From Imbricaverruca yamaguchii (taxonomy: Eukaryota; Arthropoda; Thecostraca; Neoverrucidae): a stretch of 64,000 bases of DNA. Every line of letters begins with the position of its first letter. Positions within the stretch are counted from its first letter, which is position 1. Both the position numbers and the translations under genes were made by a program. The notes beneath the pieces are model-generated. The model saw only the letters and a program-made list of their open reading frames with translations. It was not told the DNA's origin and ran no database searches. Of this stretch, positions 54,201-64,000 are shown one piece after another. The stretch spans positions 2,108,501-2,172,500 of the forward strand of contig JAOTOL010001605.1 in the NCBI GenBank assembly GCA_034440575.1. The letters are read 5' to 3'.

Positions 54201-57200
54201 GTGACACAGGTGAAACCTTGTTCACCTGTGACACAGAGTCCTCTCAAGGACAGGGACAGCGCTGTTGGCGGTCGGCGACAGGGGTTTCGTTAACAGTCTG
54301 GCAGGATCCGTAGGGGGAGATGCTGACAACTGATAGGCTTGTATTGCATGACAATTTGCATCAGTACCTTGCAATATTGTATGGCATGCCACCCTCAAGC
54401 GGCTGCGTAGGTAAGGCACTAGACGCTCGTGTTGCATGATGTGTGCTTAGTTGTGTTCAGGTTACGTCTTAAGCGGGTGCCTGCGACATGCCGGCGAAGA
54501 CTTACAGCTACATGAGCACTCTCGACTTAACGAGAATGCTTACCGGTGACGACCGACCTCTGTGTCCGCGCTGCTCCTACCCGCTTACCGTGTGCCATGT
54601 TTTAGTTGGCTGTACACTACTAGATCCTCCACGACGCCAGATTTTAGGGCGGTTGAATACCGACTCCTCTTTACGTATGCTTATAGGGAACGACTCTGAG
54701 GTCGTGGCGTCTGGGAATATTTTAACGTTCATTCGACAAGCTCGCCTTGACGTGATATACCCCCACCCGTGAAGATAGCAAGATATGATAGCAGCACCGT
54801 AGAGTGATTAAAATTTAGTTATGGGCGCAAAGTGACCCTTGATGTCGACGCGCCCCTAAACTCCAATCCACCACCACCACTACTTAACGAGAGTTTGTCG
54901 GCCTCACCGGCCAGTACCCGGACCGAAGGCGCCGTCGGAATTCATGGCCAACACCACTACACGGGCGCCATTGCATGTCTGAAATCCGCGCAACAGCCCA
55001 TGGCAACTGCTGCGCCGAACAGGGTTAGCTGCACAGCTGGAGCTGCATCTGAAGGTCAGCCCGCTGGCAGCTGATCGGAGCGGGTGGAGCGCGCTGTTTG
55101 ATCTCTCTCTGGCGGGTGAGGAGCAGAGGTGACGTGGCTGGCAGACGGTACAAGGTGCCGTCGCCGGTCCGCACCGCCCACCGCCGCCGCTTACAGCACC
55201 ACCGGAAGCTATGTCGTGGCACCAGCGCAACTTGCACGTCGGCGCGTTTTTGTCGGGGTGGGCGTCCTCGCATCTGCGATCAAACCGGGGCAAGACGCGC
55301 CTGCTCGGGCAGAGCAGCCGCCCGAGACGACCGGGGTGGACTTCCACACACGCGGAATCGGCTATCGGGTGACCGGGGTATCGGGACTATCGGGTGAAAG
55401 CCGCACCCGATACACTGACATCGGCTGCTGCAGAAGCGACGTTCGCCGGTGTGTCTGTGCAGGGTTTCTGCGGCGACACCACAGTCGCTGCGGACTGCCA
55501 AGGACGTGTCAGGTCCGGCACCGGCCCGCCACGGTCGGTGCAGAGGTGCTGCGATCACCACAGCTGCTGTTGACCGCCCACTGTGTGTCAGGCGGGGTGT
55601 CATGCCGCCACGGTGTCGGTCCTATCGTGGCCCCGACCCACCTGTTGGCGGCAGTGTGTCACTGTGTGTCAGGTGCGGTGTCATGCCGCCACGGTGTCGG
55701 TCCTCTCGTGACACCTGTTGGTGTCAGTGTGTCACTGTGTGTCAGGTGCGGTGTCATGCCGCCACGGTGTCGGTCCTCTCGTGACACCTGCTGGTGTCAG
55801 TGTGTCACTGTGTGTCAGGTGCGGTGTCATGCCGCCACGGTGTCGGTCCTATCGTGACACCTGTTGACTGCCCAGTGTGTGTCAGGTCGGGTGTCATGCC
55901 GCCATGGTGTCGGTCCTATCGTCACACCCGTTGGTGTCGGTGTGTCACTGTGCGTCAGGTGCGGTGTCATGCCGCCACGGTGTCGGTCCTATCGTGACAC
56001 CTGTTGGTGTCAGTGTGTCATTGTGTGTCAAGTGTGGTGTGATACCGCCACGGTGTCTGTCCTCTCGTGACCCGGACCCACCTGTTGGCGTCAGTGTGTC
56101 ATTGTGTGTCAAGTGTGGTGTCATGCCGCCATGGTGTCGGTCCTCTCGTGACCCGACCCACCTGTTGGCGTCAGTGTGTCACTGTGTGTCAGGTGCGGTG
56201 TCATGCCGCCACGGTGTCGGTCCTCTCGTGACACCCGTTGGCGTCAATGTGTTACTGTGTGTTAGGTGCGATGTCATGTCGTCACGGTGTCCTCTCCTGA
56301 CCCCGGCCCACCTGTTGGCATCAGTGTGTCACTGTGTCAGCTCGGTTGTCATGCCGCCACGGTGTCGGTGGTCCTCTCGCGACCCCGGACACCTGTTGGC
56401 ATCAGTGGAGTGCCGGTCGCCAAGGTACACCTACCTGGCTGGCACGACTCTGGGGGGCATTGTGCCAGCGGGCCGTCCCGTGTGTCGGCCAACGCTGATG
56501 GCGCTGTTCATCGGGTAGCTGCCCGGCAGTGGCGTGCGTCCCTTCACATGCGCCCATTCTGTCGACATGACACGAGGATTCACCATTTGGAGCATCGACT
56601 TGAATGCATGGTGCTTATGGGTGAATGTAGTGAATAGTAGGTTCCACGATCCACGGGTTCTAATTCGTTATCTTGCAATTGCGAATGCATCCAGAACATC
56701 CTGAAGAATATTACGTCGCCACAATACACATTAATAATTGCATTAACTCGCATTGCATTGTCTTTCCGGTCAGATCCTCACACACCGTCTCGGGGTCGGG
56801 GCCTTAAAGGCCCCCGTCTAACTTCAAACTAAGCGTTGTGCGGAAATGAACGAGGTTCCATCGGACCATCCACCTGAGATCCCTCCACGAATCGAGTCCG
56901 AAAATTGTATTATATTGCATTTGTGCATGATTTTGAGAATCAAAACAGTGGTTTCTGACGATTTTTTTCTTCTTTAATTATGTAGCTGCATTTTAATGTT
57001 ACTTAGGTGGTGCAATACAACTTTGACATTATTTAGGCCATGCGAATTCGAAGTCAACCATCAAAACGACAATGTCTAAAGGCTTAGCTCATATTGTGCA
57101 GTTTGTCGTGACCTGTCGGAAAATGGAACCTCTGTCGTGTACATTGTTTGTTTGTAAACTAGAAACAAATATTCAAGTGGAGGACCAACATTTTAAGGGG

Positions 57201-58387
57201 CACTGATATTCAAGTGCACCATTTATTTTTTTATCTCAGCAGAAACCATTCGTCGCTAAATCTTTGGAAATGTAGTCGAATATTTCTGACGCCACTGATT
57301 TGTCTGGGGGCACCTATCAGAAGACGCTAGTGGTGCGGCTATTGCAACATGGTGAACGCCCATGGGTTCGTCCACCAGGATTCGTCCTCGGTGACCAAAA
57401 CTTACATCTGAAGACGAAACTGTGTCGTAAGGATTGATTCTTCATATAGATCACATTATCAATAAACACCGCACTGAATACCTAGGTGCGTTCTATGGCG
57501 CATTCCGTCCGTGCATTCCGCGGACTTTGACGTCATACGTCGTCCTCGGTTCATTCCCACGATACCCGCCCAGTTTTTTGTGGATTCTGCGATAAACGCG
57601 CGGACTCCAATAAGCTGTCCGTGGTGCGGCCTGTGTGGCCTTGTACCAGACATCACCACACGGAGGCAGGCTGGCCAAACACACAGACACACACTTGTAC
57701 CAGACGGTGACGCCCATGGGACTTGCCAGCCAGACAGCGATAGATATGGAACGCTCGAAGGTAATTTTGTGAAAGCGATTGCGTTGATTTGTGCGAGACA
57801 ATGTCCGTATGGGTGGTGTTCATGCCACCAACGGTGAGGTTTAATCGAGCTAAGTTCGGCTGTTTACAAATGGCAACACACGTGGCTCCCATAATCCACC
57901 CCGCGTGATGCTCGCCGGGGTTCTGCGGCTGAACGCCACGTGATATTCAGCCCACACACAGCGGAGTCCGCGGAATAATTGCGACAAAGAACGTGCCCTG
58001 TATAGCAGCCCGTCCTGTACTCCGGTGCGGCGCGACTTGGCCAGGTTTCCGGACCTGTACGCCCGGGGCAGCTTGCGGTGGAGTCAGTAACCCGTGAGAC
58101 AAGCGCTTTATGACAACGTGGTCATAGGGGAACTGTCTGCGATCCATGCTTTTGTGCTGGATTTGAGTCACTTCGGAACCAGCCTTGCCATGTGTGCTAA
58201 TTTTACCAGCATAAAGGAATGGCCTGCACTGTTCTGCAGCAGACCATTTGCCCCGGATCGTGCTGACTTCCGCCCGCTGTTGCAGGAAAGCCTCCAGTCA
58301 TGGAAAGCTCAGGCGCTGTTCGCCAAGTTCGACCGGCGAGCAGCCCACAAGTGCTACGGCCAGAGCCTGGCGTGCGCCGACACAAAG
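39048..58387 (+). CDS. Mical: MICAL, F-actin methionine monooxygenase, 5' part (coding exons 1-2 of many)
   Basis: MICAL is an FAD/NADPH monooxygenase that oxidises methionines of actin filaments and disassembles them, acting downstream of plexin. Two phase-0 exons, 39048-39218 and 58286-58387, join to give 91 residues. Residues 18-57 (HFDHLC to DFYPKLK) and 58-91 (SWKAQALFAKFDRRAAHK) match the helical start of the monooxygenase domain, particularly the insect form (DFYPRLK, SWKAQALWKKFD). The next exon should begin with the FAD-binding GxGxxG strand; I do not see it before the window end, so intron 2 exceeds 5.6 kb. Intron 1 is 19 kb and is dominated by 61-, 18-, 49-, 27- and 73-bp arrays. 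The start ATG at 39048 has a good context (GCCATGC). A longer frame upstream crosses the 38990 acceptor and is not preferred. Confidence 0.93.
39219..41689. other. Start of MICAL intron 1
   Basis: Contains a GA-rich tract at 39845-39935, a 10-bp-arm hairpin at 40852-40880 and the SINE at 41244-41404. No exon recognised. Confidence 0.5.
41244..41404 (-). mobile_element. tRNA-derived SINE, family 2, copy 3
   Basis: Complete reverse copy bounded by a perfect 13-bp target duplication CAAATGCGAGATC at 41231-41243 and 41405-41417. Confidence 0.93.
41690..42607. repeat. 61-bp minisatellite in MICAL intron 1
   Basis: About 14 units built on GAGCGTCTTATATGGCCATT and CCGTCGGCCAGTATGGCCTC; the ends are degenerate. 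A SINE sits at its right edge. Confidence 0.96.
42621..42784 (-). mobile_element. tRNA-derived SINE, family 2, copy 4
   Basis: Complete reverse copy with a perfect 13-bp target duplication GCCTCCCGCCTCC at 42608-42620 and 42785-42797. It landed at the end of the 61-bp minisatellite. Confidence 0.93.
43976..44880. repeat. 18-bp minisatellite in MICAL intron 1
   Basis: About 50 copies of CCCCGACTACCACCAGGT with an AGGT/CGGT variant. The 18-bp period keeps frames open on both strands and mimics Pro- or Gly-rich proteins. Confidence 0.97.
44960..45165 (+). other. GC-rich non-repetitive island between two arrays, possible exon
   Basis: Flanked by the 18-bp and 49-bp arrays. After a CTCCACATGCAG acceptor the plus strand stays open (ECHTDLLRLPAGQPAALPST...). 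No matching donor or family is recognised, and MICAL exons 1 and 2 join correctly without it. Confidence 0.2.
45150..47670. repeat. 49-bp minisatellite in MICAL intron 1
   Basis: About 51 units of TGTTGTCGGTGTCTCCGTTA and TACCGTCCGACCGACCACTT plus CCCTCGCCA. Variants GACCGATC/GACTGATC and CCATG/CCGTG alternate in patches. Confidence 0.97.
47850..47990 (+). repeat. Dispersed repeat, copy 3, with a terminal hairpin
   Basis: GAGGCGGTGCCAGGGGGG, then CCCCTTCCCTCCC and AAAATACACGATATAAAATTC, followed by a 17-bp-arm hairpin at 47949-47985. This looks like a short non-autonomous element. Confidence 0.55.
49000..49830. promoter_or_regulatory. CpG-rich island within MICAL intron 1
   Basis: A GC- and CpG-rich block with a perfect CRE (TGACGTCA, 49331-49338) and ATCACGTGAC at about 49598. 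No convincing exon is seen. It could be an internal promoter or simply GC-rich DNA. Confidence 0.3.
49982..50362 (-). other. Unassigned 126-codon open frame
   Basis: A stop-free minus-strand stretch in ordinary-composition DNA (ISDDEAVGVSAFFGIFHCIQ in the middle). No family, splice context or partner is recognised; it may be chance or a transposon remnant. Confidence 0.2.
50980..51300. repeat. Second locus of the TGACC-rich degenerate repeat
   Basis: It contains CACTGACCCATATGTGACC and TCATATGTGACCGCCGTGACC units like those at 3365-3690, in the same orientation. The palindrome is decayed here. Confidence 0.55.
52230..52590. repeat. Dispersed repeat X, copy 2
   Basis: Partner of 2430-2795. 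It ends just before the 27-bp array. Confidence 0.75.
52617..53860. repeat. 27-bp minisatellite in MICAL intron 1
   Basis: About 45 copies of GTGGTCGGGAGGCGGCGCCT plus GCCAGCT, with CAGTTGT/CAGCTGT variants. GGCGGCGCCT contains the palindrome GGCGCC. Confidence 0.97.
53985..54215. repeat. ~65-bp GTGTCAC-rich repeats
   Basis: Two to three units of GTGTCACCTGTGTCACTGGG and CACACC..GCCGGCTGCC, ending in CACCTGTGACACAGGTG palindromes at about 54187-54232. Confidence 0.85.
54480..54772 (+). mobile_element. 3' fragment of a non-LTR retrotransposon ORF2
   Basis: A 94-residue open stretch contains CPRCSYPLTVCHVLVGC, the C-x2-C...H-x4-C pattern at the end of many LINE ORF2 proteins. Reverse transcriptase is not present nearby, so this is a 5'-truncated remnant. 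Confidence 0.6.
54773..55569. other. MICAL intron 1 after the LINE remnant
   Basis: A GC-rich block at 54900-55560 is open in several frames on both strands, with no domain recognised. It may belong to the retrotransposon remnant. Confidence 0.3.
55570..56400. repeat. 73-bp minisatellite in MICAL intron 1
   Basis: About 11 units with GTGTCATGCCGCCACGGTGT and CGGTCCTCTCGTGACACCTG. Inner spacing varies with CCCGGACCCACC insertions. Confidence 0.95.
56401..58285. other. End of MICAL intron 1
   Basis: Mostly A/T-rich to 57480, then mixed composition with open frames on both strands near 57490-57840 that I cannot assign. The last 60 nt lead into the MICAL exon 2 acceptor. Confidence 0.45.
58286..58387 (+). 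CDS. Mical: MICAL coding exon 2
   Basis: Acceptor CTGTTGCAG, donor AAG/GTAGCC, 34 codons, phase 0 at both ends. SWKAQALFAKFDRRAAHKCY is diagnostic of MICAL. A 52-bp minisatellite starts about 45 nt after the donor. Confidence 0.95.
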
Positions 58388-58429
58388 GTAGCCCTCGCCG
58401 GCCGGCGACCATATGTCGCCGTGGAGAGT

Positions 58430-59060
58430 GAATGCCTGAGAGCGCCTGCGGTCTTCACATCAGCACCTGTCGTGGGATGTGACTGTGTGCCAGCCCGTGG
58501 TGGTCATCCCACCATCCGTCACTGTGGGATGTGACTGTGTACCAGCCCGTGGTGGTCATCCCACCATCCGTCACTGTGGGATGTGACTGTGTACCAGCCC
58601 GTGGTGGTCATCCCACCATCCGTCACTGTGGGATGTGACTGTGTACCAGCCCGTGGTGGTCATCCCACCATCCGTCACTGTGGGATGTGACTGTGCACCA
58701 GCCCGTGGTGGTCATCCCACCATCCGTCACTGTGGGATGTGACTGTGTACCAGCCCGTGGTGGTCACCCCACCATCCGTCACTGTGGGATGTGACTGTGT
58801 ACCAGCCCGTGGTGTTCACCCCACCATCCGTCACTGTGGGATGTGACTGTGCACCAGCCCGTGGTGTTCATCCCACCATCCGTCACTGTGGGATGTGACT
58901 GCGTGCACCAGCCCGTGGTGGTCACCCCACCATCCGTCACTGTGGGATGTGACTGTCACCAGCCCGTGTGGTCCCCCACCATCCGTCACTGTGGGATGTG
59001 ACTGCGTGCCCCCCGTTAGTCACCCCACCACCGGTTGCCGTGTGGTGTCGTTGTGTGGTG
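58430..59060. repeat. 52-bp minisatellite just after MICAL exon 2
   Basis: About 11 copies of GTGGGATGTGACTGTGTACC and AGCCCGTGGTGGTCATCCCA. It starts about 45 nt after the exon 2 donor. Confidence 0.96.
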
Positions 59061-59284
59061 TCACTGTGTTGTAGCCCCCGTTAGTCACCCCACCACCTGC
59101 CGCTGTGTGGTGTCGCTGTGTGACAGTGACAGGTGGTTATCCCACAATCTGCCTGTCGGCGTCATCTCGGCATCTGTCGTGTCGCGCTCGGCTCGTTCGG
59201 TAGTGTCCTCGCGTCGCAGTCACCCGAGCAGGTGCGATCTCGCGCGATACGGATCGCGGCGTCACCGTCCCGCGCCGACCAGAC

Positions 59285-60655
59285 TCAGGGACCCGACCCA
59301 GGCCCAGCACAGGCCCGACACAGGCCCGACACAGGCCCGACACAGGCCCGACACAGACCCGACACAGACCCGACACAGGCCCGACACAGGCCCGACACAG
59401 ACCCGACACAGGCCCGACACAGGCCCGACACAGGCCCGACACAGACCCGACACAGGCCCGACACAGGCCCGACACAGGCCCGACACAGACCCGACACAGG
59501 CCCGACACAGACCCGACACAGACCAGACACAGACCTGACACAGGCCCGACACAGACCCGACACAGACCCGACACAGGCTCGACACAGGCTCAACACAGGT
59601 CCGATACAGACCCGACACAGGCCCGACACAGGCCCGACACAGACCCGACCCAGGCCCAGCACAGACCCGACACAGACCCGACACAGACCCGACACAGGCC
59701 CGACACAGGCCCGACACAGACCCGACACAGACCCGACACAGGCCCGACACAGGCCCGACACAGGCCCGACACAGGCCCGACACAGACCCGACACAGGCCC
59801 GACACAGACCCGACACAGGCCCGACACAGGCTCAACACAGGTCCGACACAGGCCCGACACAGGCCCGACACAGGCCCGACACAGACCCGACACAGGCCCG
59901 ACACAGACCCGACACAGGCCCGACACAGGCCCGACACAGACCTGACACAGGCCAGACACAGGCCCGACACAGACCCGACACAGGCCCGACACAGGCCCGA
60001 CACAGGCCCGACACAGGCCCGACACAGGCCCGACACAGGCCCGACACAGACCCGACACAGGCCCGACACAGGCCCGACACAGGCCCGACACAGAACCGAC
60101 ACAGGACCGACACAGGCCCGACACAGGCCCGACACAGGCCCGACACAGACCCGACACAGGCCCGACACAGACCCGACACAGACCCGACACAGGCCCGACA
60201 CAGACCCGACACAGGCCCGACACAGGCCCGACACAGGCCCGACACAGGCCCGACACAGGCCCGACACAGACCCGACACAGGCCCGACACAGACCCGACAC
60301 AGACCCTACACAGGCCCGACGACACAGGCCCGACACAGGCCCGACACAGGCCCGACACAGGCCCGACACAGACCCGACACAGGCCCGACACAGGCCCGAC
60401 ACAGGCCCGACACAGGCCCGACACAGGCCCGACACAGGCCAAACACAGGCCAGACACAGACCCGACACAGACCCGACACAGGCCCGACACAGGCCCGACA
60501 CAGGCCCGACACAGGCCCGACACAGGCCCGACACAGACCCGACACAGGCCCGACACAGGCCCGACACAGGCCCGACACAGGCCCGACACAGGCCCGACAC
60601 AGGCCCGACACAGGCCCGACACAGGCCCGATCCAGGTCCGACCCAGGCCGATTGT
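59285..60655. repeat. 11-bp minisatellite in MICAL intron 2
   Basis: About 120 copies of CGACACAGGCC with CGACACAGACC variants, 1.4 kb. It shares the ACA(C)AG-CC core and the period with the ALG11 intron 1 array. Confidence 0.97.
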
Positions 60656-61004
60656 GGCCGTTCCGTGCAGTACCGACCTGACCTAGGTTCAGGTTTGGAC
60701 AAATATGCTGTTTCTGGATTTTAAACATCTGCAGCATCATCCTCCGCATAAAATATTCGCTCCTTTTGTCATTTGAAGGCTGAATGGTGCTGCTTGACAA
60801 TGAACTTCTCCGTGATAAAGTGCCCAAGATTCACTGGCGACTGCAAACTGAGATTCTGATGTTACATATTGGATGCCACGTCTTCACTGTATTAAATTAC
60901 CTCAACTTTTTCCTCCACATCCAGGATTACGAAGCACATATCCATCTCTGTCCAGGTCCTACCCAGGCCCGGCGGTGGCCAACCCGTGCCGTGTCAATCT
61001 GAGC

Positions 61005-61330
61005 TAGGTCTGACCCGACCCGACCCGACCCGACCCGACCCGACCCGACCCGACCCGACCCGACCCGACCCGACCCGACCCGACCCGACCCGACCCGACC
61101 CGACCCGACCCGACCCGACCCGACCCGACCCGACCCGACCCGACCCGACCCGACCCGACCCGACCCGACCTGACCCGAACTGACCCGACCCGACCCGAAC
61201 TGACCCGACACAAACCGACCTGACGCCCGACGCAACCCGACACAAACCGACCTGACGCCCGACGCAACCCGACACGACCCGACCCAACCCGATCCGACCC
61301 GACCCGACCCGACCCGACCCGACGGCTGCT
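61005..61330. repeat. (CCCGA)n 5-bp array
   Basis: About 35 perfect CCCGA copies, then variants with AACTGACC and GACGCAACCCGACACAAACC units. Confidence 0.97.
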
Positions 61331-61671
61331 GCCGATACAACCCAGACCTGACGGTTGCTGCCGGATCGGACCAATGCCAGACCCGACCCGACCCAGACCC
61401 TACCCGAGCCAGACCCAGACCCGACGCCTGCCACACAGTGTTCCGCCGCTGCAGCCGGTGGCGTGGCGGCCTTATATGGCCCGTCACCGCGCTGCGTGAC
61501 ATGGGTGGCGCCTTCACAGCTCGCCGTTATCGTGCCACTTCTATCTAAATACATTTCTGTCGAGTGCTTGCCGTGGGCGGCATTAGGGAACGTCACGAAT
61601 GCATTTGTAGCCAGACTTGTACGCACGCCTAATTATGCTGACATGCAAGTACACATATTCCTACCTATTAA

Positions 61672-61673
<2 letters not shown>

Positions 61674-61741
<68 letters not shown>
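61674..61741. repeat. (TA)n microsatellite
   Basis: Pure AT/TA run following ATTAACGA. Confidence 0.97.
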
Positions 61742-61743
<2 letters not shown>

Positions 61744-61804
61744 TGTATGCATGTCTAATGAAACCATCAAACATCTTCATGCATCCAATGCTTTTGAAAT
61801 TGGT

Positions 61805-61936
61805 TTGTAACTCCAGCGCCACTCAGGACATTTCCCAATCCCGCGGCCCACCGGCGAAACAGTGTGGGCGGCGCCATTAGCCGTGAATGTGCATAAAGTG
61901 TGTCGTGAACCAACCAATAAGCAAACAAAACAAACG
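61805..61936 (+). mobile_element. tRNA-derived SINE, family 1, copy 3 (5' truncated)
   Basis: It starts in the middle of the B-box region (ACTCCAGCGCCACTCAGG) and keeps the family body and the CAAA-type tail. The tRNA-like head is absent. Confidence 0.85.
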
Positions 61937-63069
61937 AAATTGGTTTGTAAAATTGTCAGTTGCATTGAATAAGCCAACTTCGTCCTGCCAGCTTGGATCT
62001 TCGCTGGCGGTCGGCCAGCCACAGCCTGATGGTCTAGACCGGACATCCTGAGATCTGTAGAACAATCGGAGCAACGGCTTATGAACTGTTGGCTGTTTTT
62101 ATTCTTGCGACGTTTAAAAAAGGTGAAGCTTAGAGAGCCAAATCTGACAAGCCACTGTCTTCCCGAAAATAAATTTAACATTAACCGATAGAGAGTGAAC
62201 TATGTTATACGTATACAAAATGTTCGATTCTTGAAATATTATCGTACGGAGCAAGTAAGAGTTTGAATCCCGCTTGGTCGAAAACATGCCATTTTTACAA
62301 TCAATAGCCATTTCTCGGGTCGCCATCAATTTTAGTGCCATAATCATTGGTCCAGCTGGTGGGTCTATCCGTATCGTCACGTAAATGTGCTCCGAAGCGT
62401 TTCAGTCTCGCGTTGAGCGATGTCGGCCATCGGATACAGCACGCAGGGTGGCGAGTTGACGTCAATAGGTGATCTATGATTGCAGATGAAGGTCCTGTAA
62501 CTTGAGAAATGTCCAGGCAGTTAAGTACTGTCTGTCACTCCCTTGATCACACAATGACGTTGGTCCGTGTTTGATATTTGAGAGGAAGTGTTCCGAAAGC
62601 TGGTATAATTGTATTTATTTTGTGGTGCGGTGCACGTTCTATGAGGCACTTCTTGAAGTATCACGAGCCTTCAGCTTGTGCTGGCCGGTGGGTCCGATCT
62701 TGGGTGTGAAGCGTGATTTGAACTGGTGTTGCCGAAATTATTCGTCGTTTGTTGAATAGTCGTGTGTGAATAAGCTGTTAGAATTTGCATTTCTACGCTG
62801 TGGGACGTGTTTATGTGGATGCATTTCGCAATAAGTTCCGTCATTTCGGTTTCATGTAGGTTTCAGTTCACTGGATATTAATATCTATCTTAGTATGGGT
62901 ATCAAGTGGGACACGATTTAGTATAGCGTTAGAAAGTCCACTAACATCGAAAGTAGTTTTGCAATGCTACGAATAGCGATTGAAATGTAAACATAATCTT
63001 ATTGAGATCTATTGCGAATAATTTCCGTTGTCTCTGTATGCCTTTGCCCCGGAATTCATGCTGGAATGG
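61937..63069. other. MICAL intron 2, no feature recognised
   Basis: A/T-rich DNA with no exon, repeat or RNA gene that I can support. Confidence 0.45.
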
Positions 63070-63355
63070 CTTTGTGGACCAGGATCCCATGTCAAACGGA
63101 ACTGGTTGCGTAAACCAGATCCCACCACCGGATACGTGAATTCCGGTTAACCGGCATAATTTTTACCGATGGTTGGCACGCGGTCAATGCACGGACACGA
63201 CCGGCCCCGGAAGCTCGTGCCCGGCCTTATTGGGCCAGTTGCCAACTGACCCTGCCAGCCGTGGGCTAAATGCGAGCGCGAAAGGCGACTCGAGCCCGGC
63301 CTTGGCGGGGCGGGAGTGACCAATGCAGGCTTGCCGTCTATCAACAGAGCTACCG
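63070..63355 (-). mobile_element. tRNA-derived SINE, family 4, copy 1
   Basis: Reverse-oriented copy with the tRNA-like head near its right end (CAACAGAGCTACCGGAGC) and the body CGGCCTTATTGGGCCAG, GGCTAAATGCGAGCGCG. It is diverged from copy 2 at 63590-63885. Confidence 0.72.
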
Positions 63356-63589
63356 GAGCTATTGGGCTGCTATGGTCGAATTATGGAAAATCTTGATCAT
63401 CGTTAGCATTAAATACCTTTCTACGCCGAGCTTACTGCGATTTTTTGTTTCTCCCCGGCGTCTCCCCGACTGCAGTCATGACGTCATCAGCCGTTGTCCC
63501 GCCATGATCTTGTCTGCGGCTGTGTTCGGAGAGCTTCGCCGTCTCAGATTTTTGATAAAATAAATTTAATCCGAGTTGTTGCTGGGTGG

Positions 63590-63885
63590 CTTTAGGAACC
63601 AGGGTTCCATTGCTAAGCAGAGCTTGCTGCGTGAACCCTGGCCCCACCACCCGATCCATGAATTCCTGTTCAACTGCAGAATTTTGATCGAAAGTTTAGC
63701 GTGCCGTCAATGCACCGACACGGCCGCCCGGTAGCTGGCCCCCGGCCTTATTGAGCCAGCTGCCAACTGACACTCCCGGCCGGGGGCTAAATGCGAGCGC
63801 GAGAAGCGACTCGAACCCTGTGTCGCCAGGACAGGGGAGACCAGTGCAGGCCAGCGCTCTCAACCAACTGAGCTACCGGGGCGGC
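63590..63885 (-). mobile_element. tRNA-derived SINE, family 4, copy 2
   Basis: Read on the minus strand it starts GCCCCGGTAGCTCAGTTGG, a clear tRNA A-box, with a GGGTTCGAGTCGC B-box, then the same body as copy 1. The two copies lie 235 bp apart in the same orientation. Confidence 0.8.
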
Positions 63886-64000
63886 GCTGAGCTGCCAGCC
63901 AGATGATGGCGATGACGTGGCCGACAATATCACGTTATCACGTCCGCGTCGCCGGTGCCCTCAGCTGGACCGGAGTATCCGGCGTGTGAGGAGCCGGTCA

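Noticed and set aside
59133..60702. Frames such as VGPVSGLCRAC repeats over 370-445 codons
   Set aside because: Artefact of the 11-bp array: 11 is not a multiple of three, so three units give a 33-bp stop-free cycle in every frame.
63820..63885. Possible functional tRNA gene on the minus strand
   Set aside because: The sequence continues into the SINE body shared with 63070-63355, and the cloverleaf is incomplete.
58388..64000. MICAL exon 3 with the FAD-binding GxGxxG strand
   Set aside because: I looked for it after exon 2 and saw no GAGPCG-like coding stretch with splice sites; it probably lies beyond the window.

Overview
The window is nuclear DNA from an animal, most likely an arthropod and plausibly a crustacean. 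It has spliced genes with GT-AG introns, tRNA-derived SINEs with target-site duplications, a DNA transposon, and a very large share of locus-specific minisatellites. The organism call is inference from gene content and repeat style; no marker gene fixes the species. Most long open frames here lie inside tandem repeats and are not genes.

Two genes can be identified with confidence, and they are arranged head to head. ALG11, the ER alpha-1,2-mannosyltransferase of N-glycan assembly, lies on the minus strand. It is complete in seven coding exons from 35153 down to 26791, 503 codons, with all intron phases consistent and one GC-AG intron. MICAL, the F-actin monooxygenase, lies on the plus strand. 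Only its first two coding exons are visible (39048-39218 and 58286-58387), separated by a 19-kb intron that is mostly tandem arrays; the rest lies beyond the window. A third, unidentified minus-strand gene is suggested by phase-compatible exon candidates at 23.7, 18.1, 16.8 and 8.6 kb.

Layout. 0-4 kb: non-coding DNA with a SINE, a perfect hairpin, a dispersed repeat and palindromes resembling ecdysone response elements. 4022-8287: a 4.3-kb DNA transposon with an exact 8-bp target duplication, roughly 370-bp inverted repeats and a decayed transposase-like gene. 8.4-24.8 kb: the unidentified gene, with 50-, 58-, 59- and ~43-bp arrays and a 1.9-kb tandem duplication that copies an exon. 26.8-35.2 kb: ALG11. 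35.2-39 kb: the shared upstream region. 39-58.4 kb: MICAL with its array-filled first intron, two SINEs and a LINE remnant. 58.4-64 kb: MICAL intron 2 with 52-bp, 11-bp and 5-bp arrays and further SINEs.

The most unusual theme is that many minisatellites sit directly against exon edges. Several repeat units contain copies of the neighbouring splice site and the first or last exon bases. This suggests that intron-exon boundaries repeatedly served as seeds for tandem amplification. The second notable item is the DNA transposon, whose protein I know only as an uncharacterised family recurrent in invertebrate genomes.
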